The position numbers were made by a program, and so were the translations under genes. 64,000 bases of DNA from Gautieria morchelliformis (Eukaryota > Basidiomycota > Agaricomycetes > Gomphales > Gomphaceae), in the NCBI GenBank assembly GCA_015179125.1, contig WHVA01000083.1, positions 229,167-293,166 of the forward strand. Reading direction: 5' to 3'. Positions 56,101 through 64,000 of this stretch are shown here, piece after piece (within the stretch, counting starts at the first letter, position 1; each line of letters begins with the position of its first letter). The notes beneath the pieces are model-generated. The model had not been told where the DNA came from. It searched no databases and saw nothing but the letters and a program-made list of their open reading frames with translations.

Positions 56101-56873
56101 TGACGCAGCAAGCCAAACATTAAGCATTACCTGTGCAGAGTGTGGGTGTGATGGACTCACATAGGCAATGAAGGGGACGCTAATAGGCTGCCCCGCTGAG
56201 ACACGCGTGACGTTTTGATGACGCAAACCCTGACAAGTCTCAACAAGACTGCAGCCTGTGAGTGTCAGCATCTTTAGAAGAACGCAGTCTGAGACAAAGG
56301 GTATGCATACCTCAAGAGAGACAAGCAACTAGTGAAGTGGATGGCACGAAAAATAGGAGCGCGACCCCTGAGGCCTAAATGTGTGAACGCGGTCAAGCAC
56401 AACCTGCTGGGCGGTCAAAGTGACGACTAAGCAAGTGGCCTGCAGTGGAACTCACCTAGTGTACCTACCTAAACCCCGATTTAAGCAGTAGAAATGTTTA
56501 GCAAGGGCCCCAGAGCGGTTTGAAGCCTTTTTCATGCGTCGTCCAAAGGTTCGAAAGGCTGACAAATGGGTCACATGATCTGTCATGTGACCGCCAAATT
56601 CCATCGGTCGAAAAACCGAAATTGCAGGAAATCATTCTAGGACATCGGAAAAATAATTTGGTATTTTTTCTATGTCACATTTTGGATGCTATATATCTCC
56701 TCAATAAATATAGATATATCCTAAGTCTCTCCCAAGGATTGTAGGTAGACATATACCAAAGAGACTCTAGGAAGCCATTTGGCAAAAAGTATTTGCCTTC
56801 GAGTGTTATTGAGCTCGCCGTTGGACTGTGCTCAGCTTACGTAAGGGGTGCCAGTTTAAGATGACTTCTATCT
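53199..56873. mobile_element. Tc1/mariner-like DNA transposon T2, 3,675 bp
   Basis: The inverted repeat of 27 perfect bases starts AGATAGAAGTCATCTTAAAC and continues TGGCACC, then imperfectly to GTAAGC. Target duplication TA (53197-53198 and 56874-56875). The empty site is preserved in the element C LTR as TATATTATGCTTG. Carries a minus-strand transposase. Confidence 0.92.
53366..55927 (-). pseudogene. T2 DDE transposase (DDE_3-like), frameshifted
   Basis: Homologue of the T1 transposase. N-terminus MGRRSKHKTSRLRNLKSTCP, acidic region, then AMVGTLNLYLDPNLSFSWRE. A one-base indel near 54690 breaks QDRLCNKKLK from ISLSTAQRWLRKHDW, and another near 54350 breaks KGKDS from SLMVSDFLTSEWG. Catalytic blocks: VTHDESTFYANDRRKTKW, LFMFDNAPSHQKRAANAL and FHCEVNFIEQYWGVAKLRYQ. 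The intron before EARIVFKAGKNRDGYFS starts GCAAGT and ends TCTAG (about 54284-54236), a GC-AG intron. The C-terminal exon reads YANRSARFIDAYKKGLNGAQ and stops at 53366-53368. Not functional as it stands. Confidence 0.85.
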
Positions 56874-57149
56874 TATGCTTGATTTTGGTGCAGGAGCTTG
56901 TATGCACCCAACATCGGGCATATGCCCGAGGCCGTATATAGTGCAACACCGTAGTTAGCGGCACCTCAGTGAACTACCTCGTTCACTGAGGTGCGTACCC
57001 TTTTCTATCGACGTCTAGATATAGAGTTACTCACCATGTTGATAGCTTCTATATCTAGGTACAGTACTAATACACACTCAGTGAACTACCTCGTTCACTG
57101 AGCTTCTATATCTAGCTACTGCGCATAACCGCTACACCCCTTCCCCCGG

Positions 57150-57363
57150 TGTAAAGATGTCGATCTTATGCCTTATATCACAAGGGCACAACAGAACTTG
57201 ACCAATGAAGGGTATTCTGAATGCTACGTAGTGACAGTATAAGGGTAAGATGCGATGTGAACCGCTGACCAGTTCCCACGCATAAACTATACAGTGGGTC
57301 CCTAAGGGGCCCACTGGGGTTATGTAATAACTAGTGTACATGTAGATACATTGGTTATTTACA
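57150..57363 (-). repeat. D-family LTR-like repeat, copy between D2 and D1
   Basis: On the plus strand it begins TGTAAAGATG and ends GGTTATTTACA (TG...CA with TGTAAA/TTTACA ends). On the minus strand it is preceded by GGGGGAGGG, directly after the D2 coding end, and followed by CCGGGGGAAGGGG leading into D1. Confidence 0.6.
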
Positions 57364-57397
57364 CCCTCCCCCTCTATAGACAACTATAGGGTACTGC

Positions 57398-59217
57398 TTA
57401 GGACTCATAGAGGTCATCCATGATGGTGTCCTCTAGTGTTTCCGATATGATGACATTGTCGTCATATGGGGCCGGTGGAGCATGTGACTCCTCCGGAGGC
57501 AGTTCCGCCTCACCACTGGCAGTGGTTTCCGCTTGGTTGACGGGGCCTGCATCCTCGCAGAGCATGGCCTCGATGGCTGGGTCCTCAGCCTGGGGAGGAG
57601 GCCGGAAGTGCACCAGCTCTTGATCGAGCTGAGTGTGGGTGAGCGGTCATGGTGCCACGGCCCTCACGTGGCTGGTCTCAAGGACCTTTTGATGGACCTC
57701 CCTAGCGGTGGCACTGAATGCCATGCCGGTGATGCTGCATTGAATGTACTGTTCAATGCGCGTCGCTTGTTCGGGAGTGACGCCGGTGTAGCAGGCCAGC
57801 CATCGTGCAATCTCAGCGAGAGGGATGTCAGGGCCAGCTCGGCCCCCCACGGGATATGGACCCGTGATGGCTGCAGACTGGTGCTCTGCAGTGTCAGGCA
57901 CTCCCTGGCATCGACGAAGTTCGACCATTGGTTGGTCGAGCCGAACAAGTTGAGAAGTCTCAACTTGAGAGGTGATGTGACCCCTTTAACACGGGGCGTG
58001 AGGGCCTTCAACCACATCCAGACGTCCATGGCGTCTAGGTTGAAGGTTCCATCCGCATTGTCACGGATGGCAGAAGGGATTCCTTCAGGGTTGTGTATCC
58101 AACCCCTTAGGATGGCGGCGATGTCGTGCGGGGTACCGCTCACTATCACAAGACAATCCCTTTTGGGATGCAAGCGCGTTGCTTGCGCTCGATGCGCTTG
58201 AACACGCTGATCATCTTGCGTGTGCGTGCGAGTTGCGGCATGTCTTTTGCACGTGCTAGGAGTTCAATGAACCGTGGGTTGTTGAGTGGGCAGACGTCGT
58301 ACCATTGAGTATGACGCTGCTGAGCCTTTCCTACCGGTCGTGGTAGGAGGCCCATCTCAGAGACCAGTGGGTCTCCGAGTGGTATGATCACTCCCTCCCC
58401 CAGGTAGGGAGGGTGAACTGTCCCCGCTGGTGGCAGCAGGTCCACATGAGGCCCGATGTACTGGGCCTCAACCAATGCTAGCTGCCGTTGTAGGGCAGGG
58501 TCATTGATCGTGTGTGACGGTGATGCTGCCAGGTATGTGCTGATCGCGCTTTCCCTCGCAATGGCTAGACCATTGACGGTGTTGGGGGTGCCGTGCAATT
58601 TCTTGCGCTTCTTTTTCGGCTGCTCAGCCAGACGCTGAGCTCTTTCCAGGTCGCACATCTTCCAGACAGAGGAGTCGGACTCCCATCTCTCTGGGACGCC
58701 ATACGCTGCGTCGGATGGTGCGCTCCGCCCCTCTGTCATTCGTCATTCGTCATTGGGGTGGGAGCCGATAATCAGGATGCTAGCCCTGATGTTGCGTGCG
58801 CTGGCAAGGGTGCCGTCGCGCGAGATGATGAGGGCCCAGCCACTGTGTCTGTGGTCGGGTCATGGTGTGGCCTTTTTGAGGCTGCGTGGGCGAACTTGAG
58901 CTGGAGCTGGAGTGTGCTCAGCTGCTCCTCGAGCTCTTTTATTTTGGCGCGCTCAACTTTGAGCACGTCGTCATGGTCTTCGACCGCGCGTTCCAGGTCC
59001 TTGACCTCCTTTTTGAGGTCATGGACGTCCCGCAGGGGCTCCTCCTGCACGTTACGCGCGATGCCCCTCAGGAGCCATCCCCAGGCCGCGTCGACGGCGT
59101 CGCCGATGTCTTCATCCCACAGTTTGACCTTGTGGGTGCCTGTCACAGCCCGTAAGTGCGCGGCGTAGTCTGCGCATGTGGCGCAATCGTCCAGGTGGAC
59201 GACCGCCAAGGCATCTT
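57398..59217 (-). pseudogene. D-family protein, copy D2 (frameshifted, truncated by copia C)
   Basis: Uncharacterised. Minus-strand frames in order: 59217-58772 (KDALAVVHLDDCATCADYAA, DEDIGDAVDAAWGWLLRG and a leucine/charge coiled coil LKKEVKDLERAVEDHDDVLK), 58739-58146 (WKMCDLERAQRLAEQPKKKR, with basic KKKRKK, then WYDVCPLNNPRFIELLARAK), 58173-57664 (AMDVWMWLKALTPRVKG), 57928-57647 (ITGPYPVGGRAGPDIPLAEI) and 57613-57398 (APYDDNVIISETLED, stop). One-base shifts separate the pieces, one of them at a CCCAAAAGGG run near 58160. The 5' end is cut by copia C. The cysteine pair CATC and coiled coil are compatible with a structural gag-like protein, but no domain is recognised. Confidence 0.55.
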
Positions 59218-59715
59218 TGTAGAGGACAGGAATTATAGGCAGTAGGTATGGACTGCTTGCTCAAAAGAATAGACTAGAAATTAATTCACTCTCTCAGTGA
59301 ATTTAGTTGTCACTATAAGTATATTATACACTACCTAGAAATTAATTCACTACAGAGGATTTCTAGGTCAATAAATCGAAAGAACACTAGACTAATTTAC
59401 TTGCCTCTCTCAGTGAATTTAGTTGTCACTGAGAGAGGGGGAAATCTGTCTCACTGTGCATGTACTACTACCCGGCCCTTTAGCGCCCAAGAGCTCGCGT
59501 GTCGAAGTCATTTCAGACTCCGCTGGGTGCAGCCGCTTGTGAAAATAGAAATAACAAGATGAAATGGAGAGGTAAGGAGTGACTGGAAAATTTCGAAAAT
59601 AATCAGAGAAATGGGTGCATGGTACAAGAACAATGTGAGAAGAGATTGAAACACCATACAGCAAATCGAATATATTATGCTTGATTTTGGTGCAGGAGCA
59701 TAAATGCACCCAACA
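59218..59715 (-). repeat. 3' LTR of copia C
   Basis: 498 bp. The minus strand begins TGTTGGGTGCATTTATGC and ends TCCTGTCCTCTACA. Contains two CTCTCAGTGAATTTAGTTG hairpin units and a duplicated CTAGAAATTAATTCACT. Confidence 0.92.
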
Positions 59716-59728
59716 CGCCCCCTCAAGC

Positions 59729-62420
59729 TTAATATATTCCGATTTGCTCATTGAGGATCTTCACTCTAGGACTAGGAAGTCCTTTAGTGAGAATATCTGC
59801 CAACATTTGTTCGGTTGGCAAATAAACGAGCTTGGCTTGTTGATTTTTGATTATATCTTGAAGGAAATATAATCTGATGTCGAAATGTTTGGTTCTCGTG
59901 TGTTGTTGAGTGCCATACGTGATGGCAATGGCTGATTGATTGTCTGAATAAACTTGGATGGGTCTGTTCAGTGGTTGGAATATTTCAGAAATAAAATGGC
60001 GCATCCAGAGAGCTTCTTTGCCCGCATGGGTCAGGGCGACGAATTCGGCTTCAGTTGATGAGAGGGCTACTATCGACTGTTTCTGGCAACTCCATGAAAC
60101 AGTGCCTCCATCAATCTGAAATAAGTATGCCGAATACGAACGCCTATGGCTCTGTGAACCCCAATCCGCATCTGAATACCCCATCAAGCCGTCTCGATTT
60201 CTTCCAAGTGTGAGCTTGTAATGCTTCGTGCCTTTCAAATATTTGAAGACACGTTTGACTGCATTCCAATGTGTGCCACCTGGATTTTCAAGGAATTGCG
60301 AGAGCAATGACACCGCAAATGCAATGTCAGGTCGAGTGGCTACAGCTGCCCACATCAGTGATCCTATGGCTTGCCTGTATGGAAACTTCGACATGGCTTT
60401 CTTGCCTCTCTCTGTAGAAGGACATTGGTCTTTAGATAATTTAACGGCTGGATCAAGGGGCGTAGCATAAGTCTTTGCATCTTCGAGATTGAATTTCTTG
60501 ATGATCTTCTCGATGTATGCAGGTTGTGAAATTGCAATGGTTTTCTTCTGCCAGTCTCTTTCGATTTTAAGATTCAATAGCCAATGAATCTCGCCTAGAT
60601 CTTTCATACTGAAGACCTGAGCAAGATCTCATTTGACTTCGTCCAGGACTGACTGATTCTCAGCTGTTATGGTGAGATCATCCACAGCTGTTGCAATGAT
60701 CACATGCCCCTTTCCGCCACGTCTATAAAATACAGCCCCATCTGTGGCTGACGTAGTGAATCCTAATTTGTGGAATTCACCACTTAGACGTTTGTACCAT
60801 TCCCTTCCAGATTGTTTGAGGCCGTAGAGTGCTTTCTTCAAAAGTAGCACTTCGTCTTTGTCTCCGGACTCATATCCATACAGCTGCTTCATGTAAATAG
60901 GTTCAGGCAGTGTAGCATTGAGGTATGCATAGTCCACGTCCATTTGATGGATAGGCCAGTCATTCCTAGCAGCAATGGTGCATATGATCCGTAGGGAGGA
61001 TAACCGAGCAACAGGTGAGTATGTCTCATCATAGTCGACTCCAAACTTCTGTGTGAAGCCTTGGGCGACCATTCTCGATTTAGGCATTATTGGTTTCCCT
61101 TCTGGATTACGCTTCCAAAGGTAGACCCATTTATTACCGACAATATTGGCTCCAGGAGGTGGTTTAGCTCGTTCCCACACTCCTTTGTCGATTAGGGCCT
61201 CGTACTCTTTGTCCATTGATTTCTTCCACATAGGATTATTCAGAGCTTCGTCTGCATTGCTAGGTTCAATTTGACTCAAATCCGGCGCCTTGTCACTGTT
61301 TTGACCGTCGGTTGGAACCGCACTGATGGCACACTCATAGCTACTGATGCCATCAATCTCGGAGGATAATTCTTGGTCGAATAAAACTTCTTTATGGTCC
61401 TCAACATCCTCGTAAGCTAGCGTAGTCATATGTGCACCAGCTTGTCTCTGAGTCTGAGATCTTGTTACGGGACCTGATGGGGCCGGCTGCACTTGTTGTT
61501 GACGGATCCTTTCGCTTCTCCTTATCGGTTCAGCTTCTCTAGGTCTGTCATCAACTCCCTGAATAGGTTGCAGCTCTTCAAGATATTCCTCTGGTGCACT
61601 TTCATCAATTTCTTCGATCTTTGCCTCTTCGCTGACTAAGCGACCGGGCACAGGCACTGATGCTGGAATGGCCTTATTCTCCTCTCTAGACGTAGGTAGC
61701 TTGGATTCCTCAATAGAAATGATTGGGACCTTTCCCTTCTTCATCTCTGAATCAAACACAACATTCCGCTTGACAGAAACTTTGTGCGAGTCAGGCCAAT
61801 AAATATAATGACCATGGCTCTGCGCAGAAATTCCTATCCACTGAGCTCTCTTGGCACGAGCTTCCAATTTATCTCCCTGAGTGACCTTAACATAGACTTC
61901 AGTTCCCACGCGTGAATGTCTTTGAGATTCGGTTTCTCATGGTGGATCATCTCGTAGGGCGTTTTATCCGGTAGAGCTCTTTTATGCGTCCTGTTCCTAA
62001 GATAATTGGCATGCTGTATTGCATAGCCCATAATATCTTAGGAAGGCTGAGTCCAGCAGCATGGCACGAGTTCTCTCAGCGAGAGTTCAGTTCAGACGTT
62101 CGGCAACACCATTAGACTCTGGTGTGTCGTGTACCGTCAACTGATGCTTCGTGCCTTGTTTGGCTAGATGCTGTTCGAATTCAGAGCTCGTATACTCGCC
62201 CCTCGATCAGAAACAAGTGCCTTGATGTGCACATTTCTCTGTCGAAGCATTAAAGCCTCGTAGAGCTTGTACTTTGAAAATGCTTCTGATTTGTTCGCCA
62301 TGAGATAGATCACCGATTCTCTTGAGTAGTCATCGATAAAAGAGACATAATATGACTTTTTATCGATCGTGAGGTGTCTTGCAGGTCCCCAGACATCAGA
62401 ATAATTCTGTCACCGAATTT
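59729..62420 (-). pseudogene. copia C integrase end, reverse transcriptase and RNase H
   Basis: The integrase between about 62330 and 61830 is broken by several frameshifts (pieces include VHDTPESNGVAERLN). From 61909 the frame is open: reverse transcriptase VAQGFTQKFGVDYDETYSPV, HQMDVDYAYLNATLPEPIYM and active site IATAVDDLTI. A TGA at 60629-60631 interrupts, then DLAQVFSMKDLGEIHWLLNL. RNase H: YSDADWGSQSHRRSYSAYLF, SSTEAEFVAL and RTKHFDIRLYFLQD. Ends LNEQIGIY at 59729. Confidence 0.9.
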
Positions 62421-63895
62421 TGATGTTCGGTCTCTGGGTTCTCCAGGAAGAGGTTTGCATGCAATCTTGGCCTGAATACACGCATCACAGACAATTCTAT
62501 CGCCTGTGGAGCTCAGTTCAATGCCCAATATCATGCCATGATTTAATAGATGTTGTAGGGACTTCTGTGAGATGTGCCCCATTTTTTGATGAATTTCCAT
62601 GGCAGACAAACACATATGGGCTTGAGCACTTGGTGACTGGAGGTCTAGTCGATATAAACCATTGACCTTTGGTGCTTGCATCAATACCTTTCCAACAGCG
62701 TTAGATATCGTGCATTTCTGGCCACCGAGTCGAATGTCGTAGCCAGCATCATCGCACCGACCGATCGAGACGAGGGTAGCAGCAATTTTTGGTGCATAGT
62801 ATGTATCTTGCAAAGTGACTTCTACTGTTTTATCTCCAACCTTATTGGATAATACGAGCAGTCCTGAACCGAAGGCATCAAAGGTGCCTTTGTTGGCTGC
62901 TCGGATAGTCCTCGGCTGTGAGAATTGACAGTAGTTCCTCAATAAATTTTTATGAGGAGTCATATGCGATGTCGTTCCGGTGTCGAGTATGACTATAACT
63001 CCTGAGGATGTGCTCAGATTGAAATTCGAGCACTCGTCGAAATTGGTGAAGGCAAGATGCCCATCACCACTTTCCTCAGAAGAGGACTCTTCTTCGGCAA
63101 CATTCGCTTTTGCTTTACCCTTCTTCTTCTTCTTGCCTTTGGCTTTTTTCTTCTGACGTGGTCCTTGACCTTCTTTACCACCTCCTTTAGCCCAGCAATT
63201 TTCGATGGAATGTCCAGGCTTTTTGCAGTTGGTGCATATATGCGCCTTCTGCCCCTTCTGGTCCTTCTTAGTAGATGAACCAATAAACACCTGCTCTTCT
63301 TGCGGGAGTGTTTTCTTCCTGTCATACTGAGCCTTTAGTACCCTAATAATATTATCAGGGACTAATGGCATCCCGCATTCTTCAAGCGAAGTGGTAAGGG
63401 CGTTCATGACTGCTCATAGGATGGTGGAAGTGACGCAAGGATAATGTCCATGAATTCTTCTTCGGAAACTCTGGCTCCCATCTCATTAAGACGAGCATAT
63501 AGGTCTTGGGCCTTGTCCAAATGATCTCTCAAATCTCCATCCTCAGGACATCTCATACTGCGGAGTTGTCTCTGCAGGCTGGTGAGGACCATCTTGGGCT
63601 TTTTGGTCATTTCATTGACCAGTGCATCCCAAGTCTCTTTTGCTGTCTTCTGCTTCTGTAGCATCAGAGCTAATGACTCTGACACTGAGACGATGATTTG
63701 GGTCTTGGCTTGTCCTTCTCTAGCAAGGTATCTCTCCAGCTTCTCCTCAGCCTTATCCATCTGAGTTTCCTCAGCTTCTGTAAGAATATGGCCTGGGGGC
63801 ATAACTGGAGGATCAGGAGGTCGAGTGACTCTCCCTTCTACATGCTTGAGTAGATTTTTGGACTCGAAATAGCTGATGAGAGTGGCTCGCCACAA
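62310..63895 (-). pseudogene. copia C gag, protease and pre-integrase
   Basis: Gag 63895-63404 reads MWRATLISYFESKNLLKHVE and LRSMRCPEDGDLRDHLDKAQ, ending LPPSYEQS at a TGA. The next frame (63407-62310) continues with MNALTTSLEE, so one base is missing or extra there. Zinc knuckle CTNCKKPGHSIENC, a Lys-rich linker, protease ILDTGTTSHMTPH and pre-integrase HQKMGHISQKSLQHLLNHG follow. Upstream, an ATG in the PBS opens a frame MGPGDTSEKLLGVEKLATDE that leads toward this gag but is one base out. Confidence 0.9.
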
Positions 63896-63957
63896 GGGCC
63901 AATTACTTCATCAGTAGCAAGCTTCTCAACACCCAATAGCTTCTCAGAAGTGTCTCC

Positions 63958-63971
63958 GGGGCCCATAACCC
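63958..63971 (-). promoter_or_regulatory. primer-binding site of copia C
   Basis: Minus strand GGGTTATGGGCCCC, the same motif as in A and B, immediately after the 5' LTR end CTCTACA. It contains the ATG that starts MGPGDTSEKL. Confidence 0.7.
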
Positions 63972-64000
63972 TGTAGAGGACAGGAATTATAGCAGTAGGT
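63972..64000 (-). repeat. 5' LTR of copia C, cut by the window edge
   Basis: Matches the end of the 3' LTR (minus strand TCCTGTCCTCTACA); only 29 bases are inside the window. Confidence 0.85.

Larger units (their letters stand above)
52750..56913 (-). mobile_element. solo LTR of a copia-C-type family, containing T2
   Basis: On the minus strand it starts TGTTGGGTGCATACAAGC and ends CCGAGTTGCTAACA. Without T2 it is 487 bp, against 498 bp for the element C LTR at 59218-59715; the two align clearly (for example the shared CACCCGGCCCTTTAGC). The target duplication is TCAGG at 52745-52749 and TCGGG at 56914-56918, with one mismatch. No internal region remains, so it is a solo LTR of a related subfamily. 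Confidence 0.85.
40149..57136 (+). mobile_element. copia retrotransposon A, with nested insertions
   Basis: Ty1/copia element on the plus strand. Target duplication CCCCT at 40144-40148 and 57137-57141. The LTRs are 304 bp each once the insertion in the right one is removed. Subtracting T1 plus TA (3,197 bp), B plus its 5-bp duplication (4,764 bp) and the LTR insertion block (4,169 bp) leaves 4,858 bp, a normal full length. Order of parts: LTR, PBS, gag, protease, integrase, reverse transcriptase, RNase H, purine tract, LTR. The coding sequence has frameshifts and at least one stop, so it is dead. By eye the LTRs differ at about eight positions. Confidence 0.92.
52664..57136 (+). repeat. right LTR of copia A, split by a solo LTR
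   Basis: Left part 52664-52749 and right part 56919-57136 together give 304 bp, exactly the left LTR length. The break lies in CAGCCTCGGGCAT of the intact LTR. Confidence 0.92.
59218..64000 (-). mobile_element. copia retrotransposon C, 5' end beyond the window
   Basis: Minus-strand Ty1/copia element in the D2 gene. 3' LTR 59218-59715, purine tract TTGAGGGGGCG just before it (minus strand), internal region to 63957, PBS 63958-63971 and start of the 5' LTR at 63972. The target duplication cannot be checked because the far end lies outside the window. It carries frameshifts and stops. Confidence 0.92.

Noticed and set aside
58140..58175. Programmed frameshift at CCCAAAAGGG in D2
   Set aside because: Other unrelated frame breaks occur in the same gene, so indel decay explains it better.

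Overview
The window reads as nuclear DNA of a basidiomycete fungus of the Agaricomycetes. The evidence is intron-rich genes with introns of about 45-70 bp, basidiomycete-type proteins (a DUF6533-like membrane protein, a Zn2Cys6 regulator, a Yvc1-type channel) and Ty1/copia elements. I could not place the species; a polypore-like wood-decay fungus is only a guess from the repeat and gene families.

Positions 1-16.5 kb are GC-rich and gene-dense. In order they hold a Pps1-like dual-specificity phosphatase (+), an unresolved multi-exon membrane protein (-), a divergent pair of galactose genes (aldose 1-epimerase on -, galactokinase GAL1 on +) sharing a promoter of about 150 bp, a Zn2Cys6 transcription factor (-) converging on GAL1, and a long low-complexity protein with a DUF3295-like C-terminus (-). 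I rebuilt the phosphatase (5 exons, 875 aa), epimerase (10 exons, 420 aa) and galactokinase (8 exons, 525 aa) exon by exon with every phase closing. The two galactose enzymes catalyse consecutive Leloir steps (anomer interconversion, then phosphorylation).

Positions 16.5-37 kb are poorer in genes. A tandem duplication of an uncharacterised gene lies at 17.8-21.9 kb, and its second copy is broken by a 554-bp hAT-like MITE with an 8-bp target duplication. Next come an SFP1-type zinc-finger gene whose second finger is split by a GC-AG intron (22.2-23.7 kb), a Yvc1/TRP vacuolar calcium-channel gene (25.0-28.5 kb), an FAD-monooxygenase relic (29.2-29.9 kb), a DUF6533-like membrane gene (34.3-36.0 kb) and a 19-bp minisatellite (36.8-37.2 kb).

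Positions 37-64 kb are a deep nest of mobile DNA that can be unpacked from target duplications. An apparently undescribed LTR-bounded family (called D here, two divergent copies) is the base layer. Copia element A (304-bp LTRs, TSD CCCCT) sits inside D copy 1. A carries a Tc1/mariner-like transposon T1 (TSD TA), copia element B (TSD CCGCG) and, in its right LTR, a solo LTR of a third copia family, which itself carries a second Tc1/mariner-like transposon T2 (TSD TA). Removing the insertions gives an A of 4,858 bp with two LTRs of exactly 304 bp. Copia element C is inserted in D copy 2 and runs off the right edge. All transposase and polyprotein genes in the nest carry stops or frameshifts, so none looks autonomous. 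In all three copia families the primer-binding site matches the anticodon region of initiator tRNA-Met and contains an ATG, which in A and C opens the gag frame.
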